Below are positions 48,456 through 57,268 of a DNA stretch of 60,407 nt, piece after piece. Position numbers and translations under genes: made by a program. This DNA is from Rhodocyclaceae bacterium (GTDB lineage: Bacteria; Pseudomonadota; Gammaproteobacteria; Burkholderiales; Rhodocyclaceae): positions 1 through 60,407 of the forward strand of contig JAVBXY010000037.1 in the NCBI GenBank assembly GCA_030824275.1, in the 5' to 3' direction. The first letter of the stretch is position 1, and every line of letters starts with the position of its first letter. The notes beneath the pieces are model-generated. The model saw only the letters and a program-made list of their open reading frames with translations. It was not told where the DNA came from and did no database searches.

Positions 48456-48471
48456 CGTTAATATAGTAACG
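48456..48471. promoter_or_regulatory. 16-bp palindrome, candidate HpaR operator 1
   Basis: CGTTAATATAGTAACG overlaps the -10 box of the hpaG promoter. It shares 11 of 16 positions and the same C-R-TTA...TAA-Y-G frame with the palindrome at 49304. Confidence 0.7.
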
Positions 48472-48488
48472 ATATTGCCAACTGTCAA
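48460..48488 (-). promoter_or_regulatory. Sigma-70 promoter of the hpaGEDFHI operon
   Basis: On the minus strand TTGACA (48488-48483) and TATATT (48465-48460) are separated by exactly 17 bases, close to consensus. It lies in the 98-base gap upstream of hpaG, so the operon has its own promoter and does not depend on the class II aldolase gene. Confidence 0.85.
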
Positions 48489-48502
48489 GGCCCGCCAAAA
48501 AA

Positions 48503-49273
48503 TCAGCTGCGGTAGGACGAATCGACCCGATCCACGACACGCTGGAGCGCGGCGAAAGCGTCTTCACCGGCGCCAAACTTGGGATCGAAGTTCAGCGAAT
48601 CGGCCACGCATTTCTGCAGCACCGGCTCCGGAATCAAGCGCACCGGCCCCATGGACTGGGCGGCCAGTTGCACCTCGCAGGCTCGCTGCACCAGCCACAT
48701 CAGCGAGAAAGCCTGGGCCAGGGAATGGCCGATTGTGACCGGACCATGGTTCCGCAGCAGCAGCACCGGTTTGTCGCCGGCCGAGGCCAGGATGCGCGAG
48801 CCTTCATCGCGATGGACGGTGATGCCCTCGAACTCGTGATAGGCGATCTTGCCGTAGAGCTGGGCGGCGTAGAAGTTGCTGAAGGACAGGCCCCCCTCCA
48901 AGCAGCACACCGCCTGCGTCGCCGTGGTGTGCACGTGCATGACGCAATGGCCGTCGGGCACTTGCTCGTGGATTTTTCCGTGGAAGGTGAAGCCGGCCGG
49001 ATTGATGGGCCAGTCGGAATGGCCGACGATATTGCCGTCGAGATCCACCTTGACCAGATTGGAGGCACGTACCTCGGAATAGTGCAAACCAAAAGGGTTG
49101 ATCAGAAAGTGCCGCTCCGGGCCAGGCACGCGCAGCGAGATGTGGTTGTAGATCAGTTCCGACCAGCCCTGGCGGTCGAAGATCCGATAGGCGGCAGCCA
49201 GCTTGACCCGGGCCTCCCACTCTTCAGCACTGAAGCGGGTCGGGCGTTCGTAGTATTTGTTGTCTTGCGTCAT
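48503..49273 (-). CDS. Class II aldolase/adducin family protein
   Basis: This 256-residue class II aldolase-like protein has the zinc ligands in MHVHTTATQAV and LRNHGPV, and LIYNHISLRVPG at the start of the fold. Family members cleave or epimerise sugar phosphates or act on hydroxy acids. No standard hpa step needs it. It lies in front of the hpa operon behind a promoter with the same palindrome, so it is likely co-regulated. The start ATG 49273 follows a weak AAAGGAGACC site. Confidence 0.85.
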   Translation of the reverse strand: MTQDNKYYERPTRFSAEEWEARVKLAAAYRIFDRQGWSELIYNHISLRVPGPERHFLINPFGLHYSEVRASNLVKVDLDGNIVGHSDWPINPAGFTFHGKIHEQVPDGHCVMHVHTTATQAVCCLEGGLSFSNFYAAQLYGKIAYHEFEGITVHRDEGSRILASAGDKPVLLLRNHGPVTIGHSLAQAFSLMWLVQRACEVQLAAQSMGPVRLIPEPVLQKCVADSLNFDPKFGAGEDAFAALQRVVDRVDSSYRS

Positions 49274-49303
49274 CGTGGTCTCCTTTGTCCGATCCTACGT
49301 TTT

Positions 49304-49319
49304 CATTAAGTTATTAATG
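49304..49319. promoter_or_regulatory. 16-bp palindrome, candidate HpaR operator 2
   Basis: CATTAAGTTATTAATG, with flanking T and A extending the arms to 7 bp, lies just downstream of the class II aldolase -10 box. It matches the palindrome at 48456. Confidence 0.7.
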
Positions 49320-49348
49320 ATTCTCCCGGCCCCGAACACGGCTGTCAA
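49320..49348 (-). promoter_or_regulatory. Probable promoter of the class II aldolase gene
   Basis: On the minus strand TTGACA (49348-49343) and GAGAAT (49325-49320) are 17 bases apart. The -35 box is perfect and the -10 box is weak (4 of 6). Confidence 0.55.
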
Positions 49349-49490
49349 GGTTCGCCTGATCCATCTGCTATTGCGGAAAGCCCCAATTGTTGCGGGAACG
49401 ACAGTCTTTCAAAATGAAAGCGGCTAAGGTTTGGCCAACAAAACAAAGAGCGCCGGTCTTGATGCCGGCGCCGTCATTCTGGAGACCACC

Positions 49491-51512
49491 ATGCTCGTCA
49501 TTTTCGAACCAGCCGTCCGGCTGATGAACCGGCTGCGCTTCGGCCCCCGCTTTGTGCTGATTGGTGCCGCCGGCGGCGTCCTCATCGCCGGACTGCTAAT
49601 CCAGTTCGTGCTCGGCAACAACAGCAGTCTCGCCCTCACCCGCCAGGAACTCAAGGGCGTGGCATTGATCGTCCCGGTCCGCCAACTCGGCGATGCGATC
49701 CACGATCACATGGTGGCCAGCAGTCTGGTGTCCGCTGGCAACGACGATACCGAGACCAAGCAGCAGGCGACAAGCTCCCTCAAGCGCATAGAGGAACTGG
49801 TGGCAAAGCTATCCGTAGCACCGGAAGCCGATGCCGCCCTCAAGACAAGCGCGGAATCCCTGCCCAAGGAATGGCAATTGCTGAAGGCGGTACTCGGTGC
49901 GTCCTCGACACCGGAACTGCGGGCCGCCCATGAACGTTTCGACACCCGTGTCGCCGGCCATCTTCGCCAGACGGCCGACAGCACCGCGCTGACGTTGAAC
50001 CCGGAACTGAGCGGCTACTACCTGTACGACGTTCTGGTCAATCGACTTCCCCAGATGTCCGCCACGCTGACCGAACTGCGCCTGCGTACCAGCCTGATCG
50101 CACAGATCCAGATGGTGGATGCCGGGGACATTGGCCGCCTCGACCGCCTGGTCACCGATGCGAGGACTCAACTCGAGCGCCTGCGCGAAAGCCTCGGCAA
50201 AGGCAGCGCCGGCACGTCGCACCAGGCGGAGCTCAATGCCGAAGCCACCAAGGTGGACAAGGAATTGACGGCGCTGCGCAGCTTCGCCGAGACTTCGATT
50301 TTCTATGCCGGTGCCGGCCTCAAGGTGACGGTAAAGGAAGTCTTACAGGCCACCGCCGGGCCGCTCACCGCCATCGGACAACTGGCTGCCGCCACCGAAA
50401 ACGCCTTGCAGGCAGACCTGGCGGCTCGCGAAAGCCTGCTCCAGATGCGCCGCAATCTCTATCTGTTGCTGGCCGCGATCGGTCTCGCCGTCGCCGGCTA
50501 TCTTTCCATGGGCTCCTATCTGTCCCTGCTGCGAGGCACCGGGCGACTGGTGCTGGGCGGGCGCCGACTGGCCGATGGCGAGCTCGCCCACGTCATCGAC
50601 GTCGGCACCCGCGACGAATTCTGCGATGTCGCCGAGAGCTTCAACCGCATGGCCGGCTCACTGCGTCAGGTGGTGGACACGGTACAGAAAAGCGCCGCCG
50701 ACGTGCGCAATGCGGCACGCACCCTGGCCGATGCCACCGACCAGATCGCGGCGGACTCCGAACGCCAGGGACGCCTGACGCAGGAAACGGTGGGCGCCGT
50801 CGAATCCATGTCCGACAACATCGACCAAGTGGCCGCCAATGCCGCCGAGGTGGACCAGGTCGCGCGCCAGAGCCAGGAACAGACGGAGGCCGGGGATGCC
50901 AGCCTGCGCACCATGCTTGGCGACATCGGTGCCGCCGATGCGGCCGTCCATGAAATCGCAGCGACGGTGGATGAGTTCGTCAAATCGACGCTGGCGATTT
51001 TCGAGATGACCGCCCAGGTCCGCGACATTGCCGAACAGACCAACCTGCTTGCCCTCAACGCCGCCATCGAGGCGGCACGGGCTGGTGAATCCGGCCGCGG
51101 CTTTGCCGTGGTAGCGGACGAAGTGCGCAAACTGGCGGAGAAATCCGCCGCCTCGGCCGACGAAATCGGTCGTGTCACCAGCTCTGTCAGCGCCAAGTCC
51201 AGCGAGGTCGAGGCGGCCATCGCGCGGGGCAGCGACGCCCTGCGCGCCAGTACCGATCGCGCCCATCAGGTAGCTGCCGTCCTTGCCGGCGCCAGCGAAT
51301 CGGTGGGGCGGACCTCGCGGGAGATCAATCGCATCGCCGACTCGGCGCGCAACCAGATCGCCACCAGCCGTCAGATCGATGGCCATGTCGGCGACATTGC
51401 CAAGATGGCGCAGAGCAATGGCGTTGCCGTAGCCCGTGCCGCCACCGAAGCGAAGCGCCTGGAACAACTGGCAGACCGCGTGCTGTCGGCCATCGGCGGC
51501 TTCCGCGTCTAG
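49491..51512 (+). CDS. Methyl-accepting chemotaxis protein
   Basis: This protein of 673 residues has one membrane segment near 20-40, a long periplasmic helical region (about 45-325), a second membrane segment (about 327-345), HAMP, and the signalling tip [21 protein letters not shown] 49491 is chosen because GGAG lies 7 bases before it; an in-frame TTG at 49431 is weaker. A small hairpin (GCGCCGG/CCGGCGC, 49450-49471) lies just before the ribosome binding site. It is followed after 54 bases by a PanE-like gene and hpaR, so it may sense aromatic acids. Confidence 0.87.
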   Translation: MLVIFEPAVRLMNRLRFGPRFVLIGAAGGVLIAGLLIQFVLGNNSSLALTRQELKGVALIVPVRQLGDAIHDHMVASSLVSAGNDDTETKQQATSSLKRIEELVAKLSVAPEADAALKTSAESLPKEWQLLKAVLGASSTPELRAAHERFDTRVAGHLRQTADSTALTLNPELSGYYLYDVLVNRLPQMSATLTELRLRTSLIAQIQMVDAGDIGRLDRLVTDARTQLERLRESLGKGSAGTSHQAELNAEATKVDKELTALRSFAETSIFYAGAGLKVTVKEVLQATAGPLTAIGQLAAATENALQADLAARESLLQMRRNLYLLLAAIGLAVAGYLSMGSYLSLLRGTGRLVLGGRRLADGELAHVIDVGTRDEFCDVAESFNRMAGSLRQVVDTVQKSAADVRNAARTLADATDQIAADSERQGRLTQETVGAVESMSDNIDQVAANAAEVDQVARQSQEQTEAGDASLRTMLGDIGAADAAVHEIAATVDEFVKSTLAIFEMTAQVRDIAEQTNLLALNAAIEAARAGESGRGFAVVADEVRKLAEKSAASADEIGRVTSSVSAKSSEVEAAIARGSDALRASTDRAHQVAAVLAGASESVGRTSREINRIADSARNQIATSRQIDGHVGDIAKMAQSNGVAVARAATEAKRLEQLADRVLSAIGGFRV

Positions 51513-51566
51513 CCGGGGAATATTCCGGTCGTGCCACGCGCCCGTTCATGAGCGACAATACGTTTC

Positions 51567-52538
51567 ATGAACATATGCATATTCGGCGCGGGTGCCATCG
51601 GCATTTCCATCGGAGCGCGACTGGCGGCGCGCGGTCACACGCTTTCCGCCGTTGCGCGCGGTGCCACGCTGGCAGCCTTGCAAGCCCACGGGCTGCGCCT
51701 GATCGACGGCGAGACCACGCACCGCCATCCCGTAAGGGCTAGCGCCGATCCCGCTGCACTCGGCGCCCAGGATCTGGTCGTCATTGCGGTCAAGGGGCCG
51801 GCGCTACCTGCCATCGCTGCAAGCATCGGCCCGCTGCTCGGCCCGCAGACGCAAGTCCTTTCCGCCATGAACGGCGTGCCCTGGTGGTTTTTCGAGGGCA
51901 TGGAGGGAACTTTGGCAGAGACATCCCTCGCCAGCGTCGATCCCGGCGATGCCCTGCGCCAGGCCATTCCCACGCGGCATATCACTGGTTGTGTCGTGCA
52001 TCTGGCGGCATCCAGCCCCGAGCCCGGCGTGGCCCGCATCAATTTCGGCAATCGACTGATCCTCGGCGAACCAGATCACGCCGACTCCCCACGACTGCGC
52101 ACGCTGGTCGCAGAACTCGCTGCCGCCGGCTTCGAGGCCGAAGCCTCGTCCCACATCCAGCGCGATATCTGGTTCAAGCTCTGGGGGAACATGACCATGA
52201 ACCCAATCTCGGCCCTGACCGGCGCAACGTGCGACCGCATTCTCGACGATCCGCTGGTCAAGGATTTCTGCTGCGCGGTAATGCACGAGGCTGCGGCCAT
52301 CGGTGAACGAATCGGCTGCCCGATCACCCAGACGCCACAGGAACGCAATGCCATGACGCGCAAGCTCGGCAGCTTCAAGACCTCGATGTTGCAGGATGTG
52401 GAAGCGGGCCGCGCCCTGGAGATCGATGCCCTGCTCACGGCGGTCCATGAGATCGCCGACCGGGTCGGCGTCGCCGCACCGAATACCTCGGCCCTGCTGG
52501 GCCTGACCCGCCTGTTCGCCCACCAGCGAGGACTCTGA
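51567..52538 (+). CDS. Ketopantoate reductase (PanE/ApbA)-family protein
   Basis: This 323-residue NADP-dependent reductase has the Rossmann motif GAGAIGISIG (7-16) and the later K-L-WGNMTMNPISALTG and SFKTSMLQDVEAGRALEID segments that hold the catalytic lysine and glutamate in PanE. It may make pantoate, but the position between a chemoreceptor and hpaR leaves room for a different 2-keto acid reductase. It overlaps hpaR as TGATG. Confidence 0.8.
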   Translation: MNICIFGAGAIGISIGARLAARGHTLSAVARGATLAALQAHGLRLIDGETTHRHPVRASADPAALGAQDLVVIAVKGPALPAIAASIGPLLGPQTQVLSAMNGVPWWFFEGMEGTLAETSLASVDPGDALRQAIPTRHITGCVVHLAASSPEPGVARINFGNRLILGEPDHADSPRLRTLVAELAAAGFEAEASSHIQRDIWFKLWGNMTMNPISALTGATCDRILDDPLVKDFCCAVMHEAAAIGERIGCPITQTPQERNAMTRKLGSFKTSMLQDVEAGRALEIDALLTAVHEIADRVGVAAPNTSALLGLTRLFAHQRGL

Positions 52539-53014
52539 TGCCTACCCTGCGCCGTCGCAACCTGCCTCTGCTGCTGGCCCAGGCCCGCGAAGTGGTGATT
52601 TCCAATTTCCGCCCCATCCTCAACCATCTGGGTGTGACAGAGCAACAGTGGCGCATCATCCGCGTGCTGCATGAAAACGAAACCCTGGAGCCCTGGCAGA
52701 TTTCCGACCTGTGCCAGATCCTCAAGCCCAGCCTGACCGGCGTCCTTGCCCGCATGGAGGAAATGGGTCTGGTCACCCGCTGCAAGCACGAGTCCGACCA
52801 GCGCCGTCAGGTAGTCACCCTGACGGACCGGGCCCGCCAGCTCGTCGCCGATGCGGCGCCACTGGTGGACAAGCAATACCAATCACTGGAAAAAGCCCTC
52901 GGCAAGGACCTGGTGGCGGACCTCTATCGCGTCCTCGACCAGGTGCTGGACAAGGCCGAGACACCGGTACCGCGTGTCGCCCTGCCCGCCCGCCGGGCTA
53001 TTCGCAAGCCATAG
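52538..53014 (+). CDS. hpaR: Homoprotocatechuate operon regulator HpaR (MarR family)
   Basis: This 158-residue MarR repressor has LLLAQAREVVISNFRPIL, then GVTEQQWRIIRVLHE and LKPSLTGVLARMEEMGLVTR, which follow E. coli HpaR closely as I recall it (LLQAREAAMSYFRPI, TEQQWRIVRIL, LRPSLTGILTRME). HpaR represses the hpa operon until 4-hydroxyphenylacetate or homoprotocatechuate is present. The two 16-bp palindromes near hpaG are its likely sites. It is translationally coupled to the PanE-like gene. Confidence 0.9.
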   Translation: MPTLRRRNLPLLLAQAREVVISNFRPILNHLGVTEQQWRIIRVLHENETLEPWQISDLCQILKPSLTGVLARMEEMGLVTRCKHESDQRRQVVTLTDRARQLVADAAPLVDKQYQSLEKALGKDLVADLYRVLDQVLDKAETPVPRVALPARRAIRKP

Positions 53015-53042
53015 CAACTGCCTGTATCACCAGCGCCATCCG

Positions 53043-53071
53043 AAAAGTCGGCGCTGGCGATACGGGGAGGT
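53043..53071 (+). repeat. Dispersed repeat, intergenic copy
   Basis: The copy reads AAAAGTCGGCGCTGGCGA, then TACGGGGAGG, and is followed by TGGCCCGCAG as in the copy at 17189. It lies between hpaR and the convergent cytochrome gene. Confidence 0.78.
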
Positions 53072-53116
53072 GGCCCGCAGAGGCAACGCCACACTGCGCG
53101 GCAAACCGAGCTTAAA

Positions 53117-53425
53117 TTACAGCTTCAATACCCAGTCGATGACCTTCTTCAGGTCGTCGTTGCTGATCTTGGCTTCCGGGCTCGGCGGCATGGGGATGGT
53201 GCCCCAGACGCCGGTGCTGCCCTTGCGCACATGGTCGGTCAGCTTGGCCGCTGCATCCTTCTGACCCTTGTACTTCGCCGCCACGTCCTTGTAGGCCGGG
53301 CCGACCATCTTGGCATCGACCTTGTGGCAACCGGTGCAGCCGCCCTTCTGGGCCAGTTCTTCGCTGGCATGGGCGGTAGCGGAAAAGGCGAGTGCGGCGG
53401 CAACGATAAGCGTCTTGCGGATCAT
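53117..53425 (-). CDS. Periplasmic c-type cytochrome (c551-like)
   Basis: This 102-residue class I cytochrome c has a signal peptide (MIRKTLIVAAALAFSATAHA), one heme-binding CTGCH and a Met ligand in GTIPMPP, the normal layout of cytochrome c551/c5. It shuttles electrons in the periplasm between a respiratory complex and a terminal oxidase or reductase. GAGGAG precedes ATG 53425. No oxidase gene is adjacent. Confidence 0.92.
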   Translation of the reverse strand: MIRKTLIVAAALAFSATAHASEELAQKGGCTGCHKVDAKMVGPAYKDVAAKYKGQKDAAAKLTDHVRKGSTGVWGTIPMPPSPEAKISNDDLKKVIDWVLKL

Positions 53426-53602
53426 GGTGTCTCCTCGGTGTGGATGCCGGCAATCCTACCTGAAACAGGCGCCGACTATATCTTTGGACGGATGGCCCGA
53501 TTCACAGCAAATTCCGCAACAATCAATTGTGCCCTGCCCTCTAGGTCGCGACGGACCGGACTCCTATAGTCGCCTCACCCCAATCAAGCACAGGAGCCCA
53601 TC

Positions 53603-54175
53603 ATGAAAAAAGTCGCCATCGTCCATCACTCCGGCTACGGCCACACCACCCGTCAGGCAGCAGCCGTCCGCGACGGCGCCGCTGCCGCCGGCGCCGATGC
53701 CAAGCTGTATTCCGTCACCGAACTGGATGACACCGCCTGGGGCGAGCTCGCCGCCGCCGATGCGATCATCTTCGGCGCCCCCACCTACATGGGCAGCGTC
53801 TCCGCCCCCTTCAAGGATTTCATGGACAAGAGTTCCAAGGTCTGGTTCACCCAGGGCTGGAAGAACAAGCTCGGTGCCGGCTTCACCAACTCGGCTTCGC
53901 AGTCCGGTGACAAGCTCAACTCGCTGGTCCAGCTCGCCATCTTCGGTGCCCAACAAGGCATGATCTGGGTCAGCGCCGGCATGATGCCGGGCAACAACTC
54001 CAGCACCGGCTCGGTGAGCGACCTCAATCGCCTCGGCAGCTACATCGGCGTCATGGCCCAGTCGAATTCCGACCAGGGCGCGGATGCGATGCAGGACTCC
54101 GACCTCGCCACCGCCGCCGAACTGGGCAAGCGCGTGGCCAAGGCCGCCGTCGCCTTCAACGCCGGCGCGCTTTAA
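53603..54175 (+). CDS. WrbA-like NAD(P)H:quinone oxidoreductase / flavodoxin-family protein
   Basis: This 190-residue flavodoxin-fold protein has the FMN phosphate loop HHSGYGHTTRQ (about 7-17), FGAPTYMGSVS and LGAGFTNSASQSGDK. These fit WrbA-like flavoproteins that reduce quinones by two electrons. AGGAG precedes ATG 53603. It is convergent with a LysR gene, overlapping it by 4 bases. Confidence 0.85.
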   Translation: MKKVAIVHHSGYGHTTRQAAAVRDGAAAAGADAKLYSVTELDDTAWGELAAADAIIFGAPTYMGSVSAPFKDFMDKSSKVWFTQGWKNKLGAGFTNSASQSGDKLNSLVQLAIFGAQQGMIWVSAGMMPGNNSSTGSVSDLNRLGSYIGVMAQSNSDQGADAMQDSDLATAAELGKRVAKAAVAFNAGAL

Positions 54176-55086
54176 TCGAGGCCTAGGCCCCGATCCCAAT
54201 AGGGCTCGGGGCCCAGCTTTTCGGCGAGGAAATCGACGAACGTGCGCACCCGCTGGGGCACGAAACGACCACCGGGAAACACGGCGAACATATCCAGCAC
54301 CGGTGTCGGGAAGTCCTTCAGGATCGGCACCAGAGTGCCGTTGCGCAAGGCATCGGCGGCGATGAAAGTCGGCTGGTAGACGATGCCCATGCCCGCCACG
54401 GCGGCATCCTGCAAGGCATTGCCGTTGTTGGCGGTGATCGGGCCACGGATATCCACCCAATGCACCTCATTCCCGATCATGAACGGCCACGCAGTCCGCA
54501 TGACGAGAGAATAGGCCAGACAGGCATGATCGACCAGTTCGTCCGGATGCTTCGGTTCGCCATGGCGCTTGAGATACTCGGGCGATGCGGCGACCACCGA
54601 ACGGCAAGCAGTCAGGCGACGCGCGACCTGGGTGTCGTCGAGCTGCTTGGTGATGCGCAAGGCGAGGTCCATGCCCTCCTCGATCAGATTCACGCGCCGG
54701 TCGTTGAAATCGAGATCGATGCGAATGTCCGGATGGGCACGGGAGAATTCCAAGATCAGCGGCGTCAGGTGCAGCAGGCCGAAGGTCATCGGCACGCTGG
54801 CGCGGATCAACCCGCTCAGGCCCTTGCGGCCACAGGTCAGTTCGCCCTCGGCTTCGGAAACCCGGTCGAGGATATCGCGGGCCAGCTCCAGATAACGCAC
54901 GCCTTCGGACGTCAGGGACAGACGGCGTGTGCTGCGGGCGATCAGCTTGACGCCGAGATGAGCCTCCAGCGCCGCGATCTGCCGCGTCACCGCCGAGCGG
55001 GCCACGTCCATCTGATCGGCCACCGCAGTGAAGCTGCCGGCCTCGGCCACCCGTACGAAAGTCTGCATTGCCGCCAAACGATCCAT
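54172..55086 (-). CDS. LysR-family regulator (CrgA-like)
   Basis: This 304-residue LysR protein starts MDRLAAMQTFVRVAEAGSFT with helix-turn-helix DQMDVARSAVTRQIAALEAHL. The DLALRITKQLDDTQVARRL region is of the common CrgA/YafC branch. ATG 55086 is preferred; the preceding GTG is in frame. Its neighbours are wrbA-like (convergent) and dsbA (divergent across about 95 bases). The target is unknown; quinone stress is a guess. Confidence 0.85.
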   Translation of the reverse strand: MDRLAAMQTFVRVAEAGSFTAVADQMDVARSAVTRQIAALEAHLGVKLIARSTRRLSLTSEGVRYLELARDILDRVSEAEGELTCGRKGLSGLIRASVPMTFGLLHLTPLILEFSRAHPDIRIDLDFNDRRVNLIEEGMDLALRITKQLDDTQVARRLTACRSVVAASPEYLKRHGEPKHPDELVDHACLAYSLVMRTAWPFMIGNEVHWVDIRGPITANNGNALQDAAVAGMGIVYQPTFIAADALRNGTLVPILKDFPTPVLDMFAVFPGGRFVPQRVRTFVDFLAEKLGPEPYWDRGLGLD

Positions 55087-55179
55087 CACCGCGCCCCGCT
55101 GAAAAATTGTCTCTCACAGGCATTGTAGGGGAACGCCGTCATACAATTCGTGTCAGAGCATCTTTACCCGGAGATCCAC

Positions 55180-55812
55180 ATGATGAAACGGTTCATTGCC
55201 TTTGTTGCCGCCACTCTTCTTTCCGCATTCGCCGCACCGAGCTTCGCCGCCGATCCCTACACCACTATCGATCCGCCCCTGACCGCCACGAGCAAAGGCA
55301 AGATCGAAGTCATCGAATTCTTTTCCTATGGCTGCCCCCACTGCAACGACTTCCATCCGCTGGTCAGCGCCTGGGCTGCCAAGCTGCCCAAGGATGTGAG
55401 TTTCCGCCGCGTACCGGTCAGCTTCAACCGCGCGCCCTGGGCTCGTCTGGCCCGCATCTATTACGCCCTCGAATCCACCGGCGACCTGGCCAAGCTTGAT
55501 GTCGCCGTGTTCAAGGCCATCCACGAGGAGCGCAAGAACTTCGGCAGCGACGAAGACGTCGTCAAATGGGCGACGGAAAAAGGCCTGGATGGCAAGAAAT
55601 TCACTGATGCACTGGGTGCTTTTTCCATCCAGAGCAAAGTCCAGCGCGGCGATCAAGAAGCCGCTGCCGCCCGTATTCAGGGCGTTCCCGCCCTGGTCGT
55701 CGATGGCCGTTACCTGATGAAGAACGAGGCCGCCGGTAGCTTCGAGGAACTGCTCAAGCTCACCGACCAGACCATCGCCAAGGCCCGCCAGGACAACAAG
55801 AAGCGCAAGTAA
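55180..55812 (+). CDS. dsbA: Thiol:disulfide interchange protein DsbA
   Basis: This 210-residue protein has a signal peptide (MMKRFIAFVAATLLSAFAAP, cut near residue 23), a thioredoxin-fold CPHC active site in FFSYGCPHCNDF, and cis-Pro in GVPALVV. It oxidises cysteine pairs in exported proteins. GGAG lies 6 bases before ATG 55180. dsbB follows 13 bases after the stop, a natural pair. Confidence 0.93.
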   Translation: MMKRFIAFVAATLLSAFAAPSFAADPYTTIDPPLTATSKGKIEVIEFFSYGCPHCNDFHPLVSAWAAKLPKDVSFRRVPVSFNRAPWARLARIYYALESTGDLAKLDVAVFKAIHEERKNFGSDEDVVKWATEKGLDGKKFTDALGAFSIQSKVQRGDQEAAAARIQGVPALVVDGRYLMKNEAAGSFEELLKLTDQTIAKARQDNKKRK

Positions 55813-55825
55813 GGAAGTCGCCGCA

Positions 55826-56323
55826 ATGAAGCTGTCCCCCCGTCTCCTGTTCGCTGCGACCGGCGTCGCCGCCTTCGGCCTCGTCGCTGGTGGCGTGGTA
55901 ATGGCGCGAACGATGAACCTCGCCGCCTGCCCGCTGTGCATCCTGCAACGTATGCTCTACCTGTTGCTGGCGGTGGAATCCATCCTGGCCTGGAGCATCG
56001 CCAATCATCCTTTGGCACGACGCGGTGCGGGATTGGTGATGGCAGCCACCGCACTGACGGGAGCCGGCATCGCCGGCTACCAGACCTGGCTGCAACGCTT
56101 CGCCAAGGGCGTCAGCTGTACGGCTGATCAGCCCTGGTGGGAAGCCTTCGTGGATTGGGCCGGCCAACAGGTGCCCCTGCTGTTCGAGGCCACCGGTCTG
56201 TGTTCGGAGGCCGGCTGGAAATTTCTCAGCCTGTCGATTGCCGAATGGTCGCTGATGATCTTCAGCGCCATGGCCATCGCCATGCTCTACGCGGTCTTCA
56301 TGCCGAAGACTGCGCGGTCCTGA
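55826..56323 (+). CDS. dsbB: Disulfide bond formation protein DsbB
   Basis: This 165-residue membrane protein has four hydrophobic segments. The first periplasmic loop has CPLC (ACPLCILQR) and the second has two cysteines (SCTADQPWWEAF and TGLCSEAG), as in DsbB. It reoxidises DsbA and passes electrons to quinone. AAGGAAG precedes the ATG. Its stop is immediately followed by the convergent livM stop with no gap. Confidence 0.92.
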   Translation: MKLSPRLLFAATGVAAFGLVAGGVVMARTMNLAACPLCILQRMLYLLLAVESILAWSIANHPLARRGAGLVMAATALTGAGIAGYQTWLQRFAKGVSCTADQPWWEAFVDWAGQQVPLLFEATGLCSEAGWKFLSLSIAEWSLMIFSAMAIAMLYAVFMPKTARS

Positions 56324-57268
56324 TCAGCGGGTTTTTTCCCCGATCATGCGCTTATAAAGCGCAATCGACTCGCCCACAATCCCGCGCCGGAAGGCCAGTA
56401 CGCAGACCACGAAGATCACGCCCATGATCACGGTCACCAGGGAGCCCACCTTGTCCGCCAGTTCGTTCTGAAGACTGACGATCACCGTCGCCCCCACCAC
56501 CGGCCCGAACACCGTGCCCATGCCGCCCAGCAAGGTCATCAGCACCACCTCTCCCGAGGTATGCCAGTGGGCATCGGTCAGCGTTGCGAACTTGAACACC
56601 ACCGTCTTCGTCGCCCCCGCCAATCCCGCCAGGCCCGCCGAAAGCACGAACGCCAACAGCTTGTACTTGGCCACGTCGTAGCCCAGGGAGATCGCCCGGG
56701 GTTCGTTCTCCCGGATCGCCTTGAGGATCTGCCCGAAGGGCGAATGGATGGTGCGCTGGATCAGCCAGAAGGCCCCGACGAAGATCGCCACCACCAGGTA
56801 GTACAGGTTCGTATCGTCCGCCAGGTCCAGCCCGAACAGCGTGCCTCGTGGCACGCCCTGCAAACCGTCCTCGCCCCCGGTGAAGGAGGCCTGAAGGAAG
56901 AAGAAATACACCATCTGCGACAAGGCCAGGGTCACCATCGCGAAGTAGATGCCCTGACGCCGGATCGCCAAAGAGCCAATCACCCAGCCCAGACCCGCCG
57001 CACCGGCAGTGCCGACCAGGATGCCCAAGAGCGTGGGCAGTTCCCAGACCTTCAGGGCATGGCCGGTGATGTAGGCCGCACTACCCAGAAAGACCGCATG
57101 GCCGAAGGACAGCAGGCCGGTATAGCCCAGCAGCAGGTTGAAGGCACAGGCGAAGAGGGCAAAGCACAGCACCTTCATGATCAGCACCGGATAGATCAGG
57201 CTCGGGGCGATCAGCAGGAGGACGAGTCCGATGGCGTAGGCGATCTGGACGGAACGATTGGAATTCAT
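56324..57268 (-). CDS. livM: ABC transporter permease LivM
   Basis: This 314-residue permease has about nine membrane segments and the EAA-like loop ENEPRAISLGYDVAKYKL that contacts the ATPase. GYTGLLSFGHAVFLGSAAYI is the N-terminal LivM hallmark. GGGAGAAG precedes ATG 57268, which overlaps the livH stop by 1 base. It works with LivH, LivF and LivG. Confidence 0.93.
   Translation of the reverse strand: MNSNRSVQIAYAIGLVLLLIAPSLIYPVLIMKVLCFALFACAFNLLLGYTGLLSFGHAVFLGSAAYITGHALKVWELPTLLGILVGTAGAAGLGWVIGSLAIRRQGIYFAMVTLALSQMVYFFFLQASFTGGEDGLQGVPRGTLFGLDLADDTNLYYLVVAIFVGAFWLIQRTIHSPFGQILKAIRENEPRAISLGYDVAKYKLLAFVLSAGLAGLAGATKTVVFKFATLTDAHWHTSGEVVLMTLLGGMGTVFGPVVGATVIVSLQNELADKVGSLVTVIMGVIFVVCVLAFRRGIVGESIALYKRMIGEKTR

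Noticed and set aside
48496..48523. AAAAAATCAGCTGCGG then TAGGACGAAT near the class II aldolase stop, similar to the repeat copy at 41178
   Set aside because: The core is changed at several positions and needs a gap. It could be a very old copy but is too weak to annotate.
48560..48590. Class II aldolase peptide KFGAGEDAFAAL, similar to the repeat-encoded peptide
   Set aside because: Codons differ from the repeat at many positions, so this is probably convergent peptide sequence.
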